A stretch of 37,040 nt of DNA from Anaerolineae bacterium (GTDB lineage Bacteria > Chloroflexota > Anaerolineae > B4-G1 > SLSP01): positions 1-37,040 of the forward strand of contig JALOOJ010000082.1 of assembly GCA_025454475.1 (NCBI GenBank). Direction: 5' to 3'. Positions 23,421-30,689 of the stretch are shown piece by piece (within the stretch, counting starts at the first letter, position 1; each line of letters begins with the position of its first letter). The notes beneath the pieces are model-generated. The model saw only the letters and a list, made by a program, of their open reading frames with translations. It was not told the origin of the DNA and did no database searches. A program made the translations under genes and the position numbers.

Positions 23421-24503
23421 ATGAAGATCACCGGCATCCGCATACACCACATCGAGTGGGAGCGTGGTCCGTACCATTGGCGAGACGAGATCATGCCGTC
23501 GGGTTCGACCGCCCGCACCGCGCTACTGCGAATCATCACCGACGCGGGTATCGAGGGCTGGTCATCGTACTCCGCCGGGGCCAGCGTCGAGGAGATCAAG
23601 TACCAGATCGTCGGCGAGGATCCCCTCAATCGCGAGCGCATCTGGCAGAAGTTCTGGCGGAACCTGCGCACATCGAAGCTCGGGTTGGCCATCGGGCCGG
23701 TGGACTGCGCGCTGTGGGACCTGGCGGGCAAGGTGCAGGGCGAACCCGTCTACAAGCTAGCAGGGGGCATGCGCGACAAGGTGCCGGCCTACGCAAGCAC
23801 CGTGACCCTCGACTCGCTGGACGAGTACATGGCGCTGGCTCGGCGGTGCCTGGAGAAGGGCTATAGGGCGATAAAGCTTCATGCCTGGGGGCGGCTGAAG
23901 GAGGATGCTGAGCTCTGCAGAGCCCTGCGAAAGGAAGTGGGCGACGAGATAGTGCTGATGTACGACGCGTCCAGCATGTTCAACCTCTATGAGGATGCCG
24001 TCTGGTTCGGGCGGCGGCTCGAGGAGCAGGATTTCCTCTGGTACGAGGAGCCGATGGATCATTTCAACATGGTCGCTCTCGCACGCCTGGCGCGCGAGCT
24101 TGACATACCCCTGGCTGTCGCCGAGGCGACCCACGGCGGGCCCTGGGACGCGTTGGCCCAGATTCAGGCCGGCGCAGCGGACATCATCCTCACCGGCCCG
24201 CTCGATCCGTACAAGGGCGGTCTCACCGGCGTGCTCAAGACCGCGCACATCTGCGAGGGCTATGGTATGATGTGCGCCATCCACGGCGGCGCCATCTCAC
24301 ACCTGCACGCAGCCTGCGCGATCTACAACACAAAGTACTTCGAGCGCCTCGTGCCCGAGACCTACTACTCGCCCCCTGGCATTCGTGATGCATCCACGGA
24401 GATCGGCGCCGACGGGTATGCCCGTCCGTGGGACAAGCCGGGCCTGGGGTTCGAGGTCGACTGGGGCTGGGTTGAGGCGCACACCGTCGGGATCGAGGAA
24501 TAG
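23421..24503 (+). CDS. Enolase superfamily dehydratase/racemase (mandelate racemase subgroup)
   Basis: ATG 23421 (MKITGIRIHH) has AAGGA at eight bases; the frame is open ten codons further up without a ribosome site. The 360-residue protein has the capping domain (residues 1-120, DCALWDLAGK) and a barrel with KxH (K152, H154 in AIKLHAWG), magnesium ligands D182 (MYDASSMF), the EEP pair E209/E210 and E235 (VAEATHGG), and H288 in CAIHGG. The KxH pair in place of KxK differs from mandelate racemase itself and is found in some acid-sugar dehydratases. It probably dehydrates an aldonic or uronic acid in the cytoplasm. It is convergent with the GntR-SBP gene, with a strong hairpin between them. Confidence 0.82.
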   Translation: MKITGIRIHHIEWERGPYHWRDEIMPSGSTARTALLRIITDAGIEGWSSYSAGASVEEIKYQIVGEDPLNRERIWQKFWRNLRTSKLGLAIGPVDCALWDLAGKVQGEPVYKLAGGMRDKVPAYASTVTLDSLDEYMALARRCLEKGYRAIKLHAWGRLKEDAELCRALRKEVGDEIVLMYDASSMFNLYEDAVWFGRRLEEQDFLWYEEPMDHFNMVALARLARELDIPLAVAEATHGGPWDALAQIQAGAADIILTGPLDPYKGGLTGVLKTAHICEGYGMMCAIHGGAISHLHAACAIYNTKYFERLVPETYYSPPGIRDASTEIGADGYARPWDKPGLGFEVDWGWVEAHTVGIEE

Positions 24504-24515
24504 GGAGACAAAGCC

Positions 24516-24546
24516 GCCGCGCTGACCCGCCGTAGGTCAGCGCGGC
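24516..24546. terminator. Bidirectional terminator hairpin
   Basis: GCCGCGCTGACC (24516-24527) and GGTCAGCGCGGC (24535-24546) form a perfect 12-base stem with a 7-base loop. It lies between the stop codons of the two convergent genes and could serve both; no T-run follows. Confidence 0.7.
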
Positions 24547-24595
24547 GCTGCTAGAGCACGAGGTCTGTGCTGGTGGCTCAGGCGCTTACCTCCGC

Positions 24596-26095
24596 TCAGT
24601 ATGGTTCCGCCATCACTACCGTGAGCGCCTGAACCGCCTTGCGCACCGCCGCCTCCGGATCGGCGCCTTCCCACAGCACGCGCTCGAACATATCTTGGAT
24701 GAAGCCCGAGATACGCACGTAGTTGGGGTGCATCGGGCGGTTGCGCACATAGGCCAGGAGCGGTACCAGATCCTGCAGCCACGGGTGCTGCGTACGCATA
24801 AAGCGCTGGTTCACCGACACGTAAGGCGAGACCTGAAGGTTGTCCTCGCAGAACTGGCGCGAGGCGTCACGCGTGGTGATGAGCTTGAGCAGCTCAAGTG
24901 CGAGCTCACGGTTCTCCGACTGCTGGAAAACGGCCCAGCTCGTGCCACCCAGCGAGCCGACGGGCTGCACGGAACGCGATGGGCGCGGGAGCAGCATGAA
25001 GCCCAGGTGGGTCGCAGCATCAGCCTCGTCGTTCCAGTTGGACTCCTCACGGATACGGGGCCATTCGTACGAACCGCCCAGCGTCATGGGCACGTCACCT
25101 TGCGCAAAGTAACGCGCCAGATGCCACCAGTTGCTGCGGTGCACGTCTTTAGGCATATGGTCGCGCCGGTCAAGTGTGATCGTCTGCAGGAACCGCAGCA
25201 TGTCACAGAGCTCGGCGCGATGGGCATCCAGCGCGAGGTTACCCTGGGCGTTGAGCACCTCCGCGCCAACCATCCAGATGAAGGGGATCAACAAGTTCGT
25301 GGTGGTCTCGCCGGTCGTTGCCGTCATCGGCAGGATCAGCGAATAGTGGTGGCCGTAGCGCCCCATCACCTCGGGCTCCGCAAAGTGATCGAAGACCGAG
25401 AGCCACGCGTCCCACGTCTCCGGGGGCTTCAACCCCTCGCCCTGAAACCAGTCCTTGCGGTACCAGAGGCCCGTGATATCAGCCTGGATCGGGATGCCGT
25501 AGAGCCTACCCTCGACCGTGTTGTTGCGCAGCACCGGCGGCTCAAGGTCCTGCGCCGTATGAGCCACCCAGCGCGCATCCAGCTCGTCCAGCGGGGTGAT
25601 GTAGCCCTGCGTGGCGTAGTGCGTGAGCCACACGTAATCCATCGCCGCCAGATCGGGCGCCTCGCCGCGGATTGCAGCGCGCTGTAGCACCTGGTGAAAC
25701 TCGGAGCGCGTGCACATGCGCACGTCCAGCTCGACTTCGTGCTCCGGGTGCTGCGAGTTCCACCGCTGGGTCGCCTGCTCCAAGCTATCCATCCAGCGCA
25801 CATCATAGTGCGCCTGAACTCTGAGCGTCGTCCGCTGGATCAGAGCGGCGGCAGCAGCCGGGGCAACAAACGAGCCCGCGCCCGCACGCCGGTAGATCAG
25901 ACCGTCGCGGGCCAGCTCGGCCATCGCCTGGCGCACAGGGGCACGGCTGATGCCCAGTTGGTCGCAGAGCTCCGCCTCAGTCGGGAGTTGGTCGCCAGGG
26001 CGCAGCGTGCCGACCTCAATCTGCTCCCTGAACCAGACCTTGAGTTGGTAATAGAGTGGAATCGCTGAGTGCCTGTCGATCGTTGCCATGGTCAC
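24596..26095 (-). CDS. GntR (HutC-type) DNA-binding domain fused to an ABC-type sugar-binding protein
   Basis: The 499-residue protein begins with a GntR winged helix (residues 12-78: IPLYYQLKVWFREQIEVG, LPTEAELCDQLGISRAPV, RQAMAELARDGLIYRRAG, GSFVAP). After an Ala-rich linker (79-88), residues 90-499 form a complete group 1 extracellular solute-binding protein: WNSQHPEHEVELDV, LDELDARWV, GRLYGIPIQADITGLWYRKD, PPETWDAWL, SLGGTSWAVF, ELALELLKLITT. There is no signal peptide, lipobox or membrane segment, so the protein should stay in the cytoplasm and bind DNA, with a sugar or sugar acid as effector. HutC-type regulators normally carry a UTRA domain and LacI types a different periplasmic fold. 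No ABC permease gene is near. The start is GTG 26095 or ATG 26089; GGGGGG lies upstream. Probably self-regulated (see the dyad). Confidence 0.85.
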   Translation of the reverse strand: MTMATIDRHSAIPLYYQLKVWFREQIEVGTLRPGDQLPTEAELCDQLGISRAPVRQAMAELARDGLIYRRAGAGSFVAPAAAAALIQRTTLRVQAHYDVRWMDSLEQATQRWNSQHPEHEVELDVRMCTRSEFHQVLQRAAIRGEAPDLAAMDYVWLTHYATQGYITPLDELDARWVAHTAQDLEPPVLRNNTVEGRLYGIPIQADITGLWYRKDWFQGEGLKPPETWDAWLSVFDHFAEPEVMGRYGHHYSLILPMTATTGETTTNLLIPFIWMVGAEVLNAQGNLALDAHRAELCDMLRFLQTITLDRRDHMPKDVHRSNWWHLARYFAQGDVPMTLGGSYEWPRIREESNWNDEADAATHLGFMLLPRPSRSVQPVGSLGGTSWAVFQQSENRELALELLKLITTRDASRQFCEDNLQVSPYVSVNQRFMRTQHPWLQDLVPLLAYVRNRPMHPNYVRISGFIQDMFERVLWEGADPEAAVRKAVQALTVVMAEPY

Positions 26096-26115
26096 GTTTC
26101 CCCCCCGGACATATC

Positions 26116-26141
26116 GTCATACAATTGGGTTATTATACGAC
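26116..26141. promoter_or_regulatory. Candidate operator dyad at the GntR-SBP promoter
   Basis: GTCATACAAT (26116-26125) and ATTATACGAC (26132-26141) are inverted repeats with 8 of 10 matching positions around a 6-base centre. The right arm covers the TATAAT box of the gntR-type gene, a place where a bound repressor would block transcription. Autoregulation is an inference. Confidence 0.45.
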
Positions 26142-26159
26142 GAAGGGGCACCAAGGCAA
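26132..26159 (-). promoter_or_regulatory. Promoter of the GntR-SBP gene
   Basis: On the minus strand TTGCCT (26159-26154) and a perfect TATAAT (26137-26132) are 16 bases apart. The leader to the start codon is about 30 bases. Confidence 0.6.
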
Positions 26160-26250
26160 ACGCAGTGAGCTTCCGGGGGTCTCTGCGTCCTTCTCGGAGA
26201 AGCTCGATAGGGCAGGGGGTGGCGCCCATCCCGGCAAAGACTGGGCTGGC

Positions 26251-26281
26251 TTGCCCATACTTTGGTATGCCCTATAATACC
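26251..26281 (+). promoter_or_regulatory. Promoter of the PII-like gene with an overlapping GGTAT-N8-ATACC dyad
   Basis: TTGCCC (26251-26256) and TATAAT (26273-26278) are 16 bases apart. GGTAT (26264-26268) and ATACC (26277-26281) form an inverted repeat that straddles the -10 box, a possible binding site for a regulator, perhaps the divergent GntR-SBP protein. About 85 bases of leader follow, in which I see no known riboswitch. Confidence 0.5.
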
Positions 26282-26365
26282 GTGAGAGGAGGGGGCGACG
26301 GGACTAGTGACATACACAGTCGCCTCAGCGGACACCACCGCCCAACTGTAGAGAGGGGTCAGTCT

Positions 26366-26746
26366 ATGGGAGTTCAGGTCGCCACATCGGTACGCGCCTC
26401 GGACGCAACGTCCGGCATCGATCGGGCCGCAGTCGTGATCGTCCAGCGCTGGCAGGCTCAGGGCCTCGTCGATGCCCTGACCGCGCACGACTACGCAGTC
26501 ACCGTTGTCAAGGCGGCGGGCGGCCTGTTGGGCCAGGGCGTGGTCACGTTGGTCGTCGGACTCGCCTCGCGGCGGCTGCCCAGCTTCTTCTCGCTCGTTC
26601 GGGATGTCTGCCCAGGTACCACCCGCTACATCCCCTACGACGCGGAGGCCGAGTTCCCCTGGCATCCGGAGTGCGAGTTGGTCGAGGTACGCACCGGCGG
26701 TGCCACGGCCTTTATCGTGCCCGTCGAGCGTTTCGTGCAGCTCTAG
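26366..26746 (+). CDS. Cyclic-di-AMP receptor (DarA/PstA)-like PII family protein
   Basis: ATG 26366 has AGAGGGG eight bases upstream; the longer open frame runs back over the divergent promoter and is not used. The 126-residue protein matches the PF06153 fold: a first strand RAAVVIVQRWQ, helix GLVDALTAHDYAVTVVKAAGG, strand VTLVVGLASRRLPSFFSLV, and the end VRTGGATAFIVPVERF, which closely follows the family ending GGATVFVLPVERF. DarA proteins are PII-like trimers that bind cyclic-di-AMP and pass the signal on to partners not well known. The usual TGGFL motif is AAGGLL here, so nucleotide binding could differ. The gene diverges from the GntR-SBP gene and its stop overlaps that of the CPBP gene (CTAG). 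Confidence 0.75.
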   Translation: MGVQVATSVRASDATSGIDRAAVVIVQRWQAQGLVDALTAHDYAVTVVKAAGGLLGQGVVTLVVGLASRRLPSFFSLVRDVCPGTTRYIPYDAEAEFPWHPECELVEVRTGGATAFIVPVERFVQL

Positions 26747-27714
26747 GCGGCATCCGTTCGTCGCGCGCGCAGCACGACCAACCCGAAGGTCAGCGCGGAC
26801 GCGGCAAACGTGAGCAGGTTGAAAACGGGATCGAAACGCGTTGACAACACCAGCGCCGGCGTCCACAGCGCCGAGCCCTCGTAGTTGACCAACAGCACGA
26901 CAAACAGGTTGTTCGCTGCGTGCGCTCCAAGCGCCAGTTCCGCGGTGCCATCGTGCAGCGTGAGCCAGGCGAAGAACGCCCCCAATCCAGCGTAGTAGAC
27001 CATAAGCAGCACTGGATCGCGCGCCACCTCCGGGTTAGCAAAGTGCGGCGCTGCAAAGAGCGCTCCGTTGATCAGGGCCAGCACCCACCGCGCTCGCACG
27101 AGTCGTCCCGTCGCCTGCAACAGGTAGCCCCGAAAGAGCAGCTCCTCGGCCGACGTCTGGATCGGCGTTAGAACAAGCGCCAGGACCAGAAAGCCCAAGT
27201 AGCGCCACAGGCTCACGTCCCGCCAGGTGAAAGCCCTCGGGTAGAGGGCGATCTCCACCACGGCAGCCACCGCCGCCAACAGCAACCAAAGCCCGAAGCC
27301 GTCCCACACTCGCCGCCAGCGTATACTGGAGCGTGGCGTCACCAACGTGCGCACGCCACGCCCGTGGAAGAGCCGCACCGCCACGACGAGGCCAACCAGA
27401 AAGATGGGAAAACTCAGGTTGGGCAGCAGGTAGCCGCCCACGATTGGGTCAATCCCCGTGAGTGTGCCCGTGTTCGGATCCAACATCGTTGCGGGATCGC
27501 CATCGAGCTGCGCCCAGAGCGCACTTAAGAGAAGCGGCACCGATCCCAACACCAGCCAGAATACCAGCACGGTCAAGAAGCCGCCCAGGTACCGCCAGAG
27601 CGCGTTCTTGCCCTGTTCTGTCGCGCCGACGAAATCTGGGGCACAGCGTCCTGGCGCTTTGGCGTCCTGGCGCGTTAGCGTCTTGGCATCTGGCATCCGG
27701 TTTCCGGCTTCCAA
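26743..27714 (-). CDS. CPBP-family (CAAX/Abi) intramembrane metalloprotease
   Basis: This multi-spanning membrane protein of up to 323 residues carries the three CPBP motifs: SAEELLFRGYLL (E190, E191, R195), FAAPHFANPE (H224) and LGAHAANNLF (H265, N268). These form a metal-binding protease site inside the membrane. Members process prenylated proteins or act in bacteriocin immunity and phage abortive infection; the role here is unknown. The start is unsure: TTG 27714 (three bases after the preceding gene) or ATG 27696, and the first 22 residues are encoded by a degenerate 8-base repeat. It follows the TIR-like gene and is probably co-transcribed with it. Its stop codon overlaps the convergent PII-like gene's stop. 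Confidence 0.85.
   Translation of the reverse strand: MEAGNRMPDAKTLTRQDAKAPGRCAPDFVGATEQGKNALWRYLGGFLTVLVFWLVLGSVPLLLSALWAQLDGDPATMLDPNTGTLTGIDPIVGGYLLPNLSFPIFLVGLVVAVRLFHGRGVRTLVTPRSSIRWRRVWDGFGLWLLLAAVAAVVEIALYPRAFTWRDVSLWRYLGFLVLALVLTPIQTSAEELLFRGYLLQATGRLVRARWVLALINGALFAAPHFANPEVARDPVLLMVYYAGLGAFFAWLTLHDGTAELALGAHAANNLFVVLLVNYEGSALWTPALVLSTRFDPVFNLLTFAASALTFGLVVLRARRTDAA
27652..27698. repeat. Degenerate 8-base tandem repeat (TGGCGTCT-like)
   Basis: Six consecutive units, TGGCGCTT, TGGCGTCC, TGGCGCGT, TAGCGTCT, TGGCATC and TGGCATCC, lie here. On the minus strand they encode the likely N-terminal tail of the CPBP protein (MPDAKTLTRQDAKAPGR) and include its ATG. Confidence 0.7.
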
Positions 27715-27717
27715 GGC

Positions 27718-28293
27718 TCAGCCTTTGAGCGCCACGCCGCCGCGAAGGTCCGGCCGCTGAAGCGAGAGAAGCACGCTGCTGTCGCCGGCGCCGCGGATCT
27801 CATCGTCCACGGCCTGCGGCGACGCAGCGAGCTGGTCGCGCCAGGTCACCAGCGTCGCGATCTCGTCGGGCGAGAGCACGTAGGCTGCGGCGTCGTCTAG
27901 GATCGCGTCCGCGAGCCGCGTCAGCACCCTGCGCCGTAGATCCGCCCCGTCCAAGAAACGCTCCCAAGGCTGGACTTGCTGCACCAGTTTCACGAAGTCC
28001 TGCCCTGCCGGCGTGCGCATGGTCCGGTCCTTGAGGAGAGCCACGGGATGGCGGCCCATCTGGTGCGCGGCCTGCCACTCCAGGCCAACCGGCGCGCGGA
28101 TGTCGCCCCCCATCAGCACCACGTGCACATCCGCCGAGGCGATCGCCTCCAGATCCACCGGCCCGTTACCGGGAGGCGATTGCACGACGCGCCAGCCCAC
28201 ATCGACGGGCACCTCCGACGCCGCCCGGCCGAGAATCTCGCGCTCCACCTCGAGGTCCGCTGCCGCCGAGACATAGAAAACCACCTGTTTCAT
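27718..28293 (-). CDS. TIR/nucleoside-deoxyribosyltransferase-like protein of unknown function
   Basis: ATG 28293 (MKQVVFYVSAAADLEVERE) follows GGGAGG by six bases; the frame eight codons earlier has no site. The 191 residues show a Rossmann-like flavodoxin fold typical of TIR, DUF4062 and nucleoside 2-deoxyribosyltransferase proteins: first strand QVVFYVSAAADL followed by EREIL, ADVHVVLMGGD, then PVGLEWQAAHQMGRHPVALL, where E72 sits at the position of the catalytic glutamate of this clan. The C-terminal 80 residues are helical. This could be an NAD- or nucleotide-hydrolysing enzyme or a non-catalytic signal domain. It lies three bases before the CPBP membrane protease gene. I cannot name the family with certainty. 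Confidence 0.5.
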   Translation of the reverse strand: MKQVVFYVSAAADLEVEREILGRAASEVPVDVGWRVVQSPPGNGPVDLEAIASADVHVVLMGGDIRAPVGLEWQAAHQMGRHPVALLKDRTMRTPAGQDFVKLVQQVQPWERFLDGADLRRRVLTRLADAILDDAAAYVLSPDEIATLVTWRDQLAASPQAVDDEIRGAGDSSVLLSLQRPDLRGGVALKG

Positions 28294-28432
28294 CGTAAGC
28301 CTCCCGTGATCGCCCAACTATACCAAATGCCGCGGGCCGGGCAATCTCCTGCCCTTCGCCGGACCGCGCTCTGTTTGAGGCCACCCGCACATTTGGGCGC
28401 TGCGGACCCTTGGCCGCGCACGTCGCTGCTGC

Positions 28433-28489
28433 GGACCGCGGGCGCCCCGCCCGCCTGAGATCCGGAGCGGGAGGGGGCGCCCGCGGTCC
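28433..28489. repeat. Long perfect hairpin GGACCGCGGGCGCCCC
   Basis: GGACCGCGGGCGCCCC (28433-28448) and GGGGCGCCCGCGGTCC (28474-28489) form a perfect 16-base stem, with a partly paired 25-base interior. Related GGACCGCGGGC sequences occur near 14403 and 18481. It lies in the 276-base gap between the divergent TIR-like and ManA genes, where I see no gene. Confidence 0.85.
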
Positions 28490-28524
28490 AACAGAAACAC
28501 CAGGTGGGACCAGCCCGCATGTGT

Positions 28525-28530
28525 TACAAT
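28525..28530 (+). promoter_or_regulatory. Possible -10 box for the ManA gene
   Basis: TACAAT lies 39 bases before the ATG at 28570. No good -35 hexamer is seen. Confidence 0.25.
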
Positions 28531-28569
28531 GGTGGCATAGCATGACATTCCGCACGGAGGTACCGCGCT

Positions 28570-29874
28570 ATGCCCGACACCCTTCCGCTCGCCCGCCCAT
28601 ACCATATGCGCAACCAGGTCCAGACCTACGATTGGGGAACCCGCGACGCCGACGCCTATATCCCACGTCTTCTGAGCATCGACCCGGAGCCGGGCGTCCC
28701 CTACGCCGAGCTCTGGCTGGGCGTGCATCCGAAGGCGCCCTCGACCATCGAACTCCCAGATGGCGCGACGGTGGGGCTCGATGTGTGGGTCGCGGCCCAT
28801 CCTATCGCGGCGCTCGGCCAGGTGGTCCTTGAGCGATTCGGTGGCCTTCCCTTCCTGCTCAAGGTCCTGTCCGCCGGCGAGGCGCTGTCGATCCAGGCTC
28901 ATCCCACGAAGGCCCAAGCCGAGGTGCTACACGCCGCCGATCCGGCGCACTACCCCGACGACAACCACAAGCCCGAGATCGCGATCGCGCTTGATGGGCT
29001 CGCAGCGCTGATGGGGCTCAAGCCGTTCGCGGACCTGGCGGCTACCCTCACGCGTTATCCCGAGATCGCGGCCTTTGTTGGCGAGGCCGTCGCGACGCGC
29101 GTCTCGGACGTCGTGCGCCTGGTCGGCGCCCCCGGCCTGCCAGGCACAGACGAATCGTGTCTCGCCCGCGCGCTGTTCTCCGCGCTCATCGTGAACGCCG
29201 CGGCTGATCCCACTGCGCTCAGCGCAGCCGTCGATGCGCTGGCGGCGCGACTGGTGGCGCAGAGCGGTCGACTCGATGAGGTGGAGCGGCGCTTCCTCGA
29301 TCTGCGCGGCCACTATGGCAGCAGCGATGTCGGGTTGTTCGCGTCGTTCCTGTTCAACAACGCGCACCTCGACGCAGGAGAAGCGCTTTACACGACAGCC
29401 GGAGTGCCGCACGCGTACCTGAAGGGCAATATCATCGAGTGCATGGCCAACTCGGATAACGTGGTGCGCGTGGGTCTCACACCGAAGTTCAAGGACGCCA
29501 GGACACTGCTGGAGATCATGGACACGACGCCGATGACGCCGCACGTCCTCGACGGTGATCCCGCCACTGACCAGAGCGGTATCACACGCTGGATCTACAC
29601 GACGCCCGCCGCCGAATTCGAGATGCGTCGCTGGGCACTTCCGCAAGGAGCGAGCCACACCATCGACAAGGGCGAAGTGCCTGCGGTGCTGCTGGTCGTC
29701 GAAGGCGAGGTCACAGTGACCTCGCCGGCGGGACAGACGACATACGGACGGGGGGATTCGGCCTTCCTTCCTGCGTGCCTCCGTACATACGGCCTTCACG
29801 CTACTGCCGACGCCGACATCTATCAGGCTGCGGTGCCGGTGACTACCGAGGATAGGGGGAGTCCCGTCATCTAG
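28570..29874 (+). CDS. manA: Mannose-6-phosphate isomerase, class I
   Basis: The 434-residue protein has the class I isomerase motifs. The zinc ligands are Q109 and H111 (LSIQAHPTK), E136 (DNHKPEIAIAL) and H281 (TAGVPHAYLKGN), and the arginine of the active site is R300 (NSDNVVRVGLTPKFKD). The N-terminal YDWGTRDADAYIP and ELWLGVHPKAPS are standard. It interconverts mannose 6-phosphate and fructose 6-phosphate in the cytoplasm, linking mannose to glycolysis or supplying GDP-mannose and GDP-fucose precursors. GGAGGT precedes the ATG by eight bases. Directly after the TAG begins a copy of the dispersed stem-loop repeat, which may serve as the transcript end. Confidence 0.95.
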   Translation: MPDTLPLARPYHMRNQVQTYDWGTRDADAYIPRLLSIDPEPGVPYAELWLGVHPKAPSTIELPDGATVGLDVWVAAHPIAALGQVVLERFGGLPFLLKVLSAGEALSIQAHPTKAQAEVLHAADPAHYPDDNHKPEIAIALDGLAALMGLKPFADLAATLTRYPEIAAFVGEAVATRVSDVVRLVGAPGLPGTDESCLARALFSALIVNAAADPTALSAAVDALAARLVAQSGRLDEVERRFLDLRGHYGSSDVGLFASFLFNNAHLDAGEALYTTAGVPHAYLKGNIIECMANSDNVVRVGLTPKFKDARTLLEIMDTTPMTPHVLDGDPATDQSGITRWIYTTPAAEFEMRRWALPQGASHTIDKGEVPAVLLVVEGEVTVTSPAGQTTYGRGDSAFLPACLRTYGLHATADADIYQAAVPVTTEDRGSPVI

Positions 29875-29905
29875 GTGCCGGGGACCTTCGGAAGCCCCCC
29901 GGCAC
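29874..29905. repeat. Dispersed stem-loop repeat, copy 4, abutting the manA stop
   Basis: GGTGCCGGGGACC (29874-29886) and GCCCCCCGGCAC (29894-29905) form the same stem as copies 1-3 with one mismatch. Its first base is the last base of the TAG stop codon. Confidence 0.85.
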
Positions 29906-30004
29906 TAGGAAGGCAATTGGGTTGCGTTCACTCGATCCGGCACTAGACTGAGTTCCGAGCCGGTAGCCCCTGGTCACCAATTCCTTTTCAGGCAAAGGAG
30001 CGTA

Positions 30005-30577
30005 ATGGAAATCAAGACCCTTCTCTTCGAACGAGCGGGACGACATAACACCACTGCCACACTCGGGGCGGTGAAGGAGCGCGCCGAGGCGCTGGGCATC
30101 AAGCAAGTCGTCGTCGCCTCATCCCACGGCGCCACAGCCCGTGAGGCCCACGAGATGCTTTCGCCTCTGGGGATCCAGATTATCGCCGTCACGCTCAGCC
30201 ACAGCTTCGAGTCCGAGGGGTGGCCGATGACGCCGGAGGAACGGGCGGAGCTCTATGCGTTGGGCGTCAAGGTCTGCACGGGCACCCATGCCCTCGGCGA
30301 CGGCGTGGGCTCGGCGTTCACCGCACGAAGTGGTGGTCGCGGCACTGAGGAGATCGTGCGCGAGACGCTGTACCGTTTCTCGCAAGGGATGAAGGTCGCG
30401 GTGGAATGCCTGTTGATGGCAGCTGATGCGGGAATGGTCGACGTTCACTCGGAGGTCATCGCGGTCGCGGGAACGAGCGACGGCGCCGACACGGCCATCG
30501 TGTGCAAGCCCGCCTACCCACGGACCTTCCTGGAGCTCGAGATTCGCGAGATCCTCGCTAAGCCGCGGGTGCCATAG
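30005..30577 (+). CDS. Pyruvate-kinase alpha/beta (C-terminal) domain-like protein
   Basis: The 190-residue protein looks like the free-standing form of the pyruvate kinase C-terminal domain. LGAVKERAEALGIKQVVVASSHGATAREAHEML is a Rossmann-like helix-strand start, SHSFESEGWPMTPEERAEL follows, and the end EVIAVAGTSDGADTAIVCKPA carries the glycine-rich loop that binds phosphate in allosteric pyruvate kinases. No catalytic pyruvate kinase barrel is present, so it is not the kinase itself. Such stand-alone proteins are known in archaea and several bacteria, without a firm function; a role in sensing a sugar phosphate is a guess. AAAGGAG precedes the ATG by five bases. Confidence 0.65.
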   Translation: MEIKTLLFERAGRHNTTATLGAVKERAEALGIKQVVVASSHGATAREAHEMLSPLGIQIIAVTLSHSFESEGWPMTPEERAELYALGVKVCTGTHALGDGVGSAFTARSGGRGTEEIVRETLYRFSQGMKVAVECLLMAADAGMVDVHSEVIAVAGTSDGADTAIVCKPAYPRTFLELEIREILAKPRVP

Positions 30578-30689
30578 CCCACCCATATCCGGTGGTGCGC
30601 CAGCCAGGTGACTCTCATCTCGCCCGCGCCGCCACTGCGCGGCAAGAGCGATGCTGCTACGCGCCAGACCAACGAAACCGAGGCCAGCT

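Noticed and set aside
24695-25687. A 330-codon plus-strand frame opposite the GntR-SBP gene.
   Set aside because: It is Arg/His-rich without domain signs; the minus-strand gene is supported along its full length.
26279-26365. A riboswitch in the leader of the PII-like gene.
   Set aside because: The 85-base leader has no conserved c-di-AMP riboswitch features or strong multi-stem structure that I can see.
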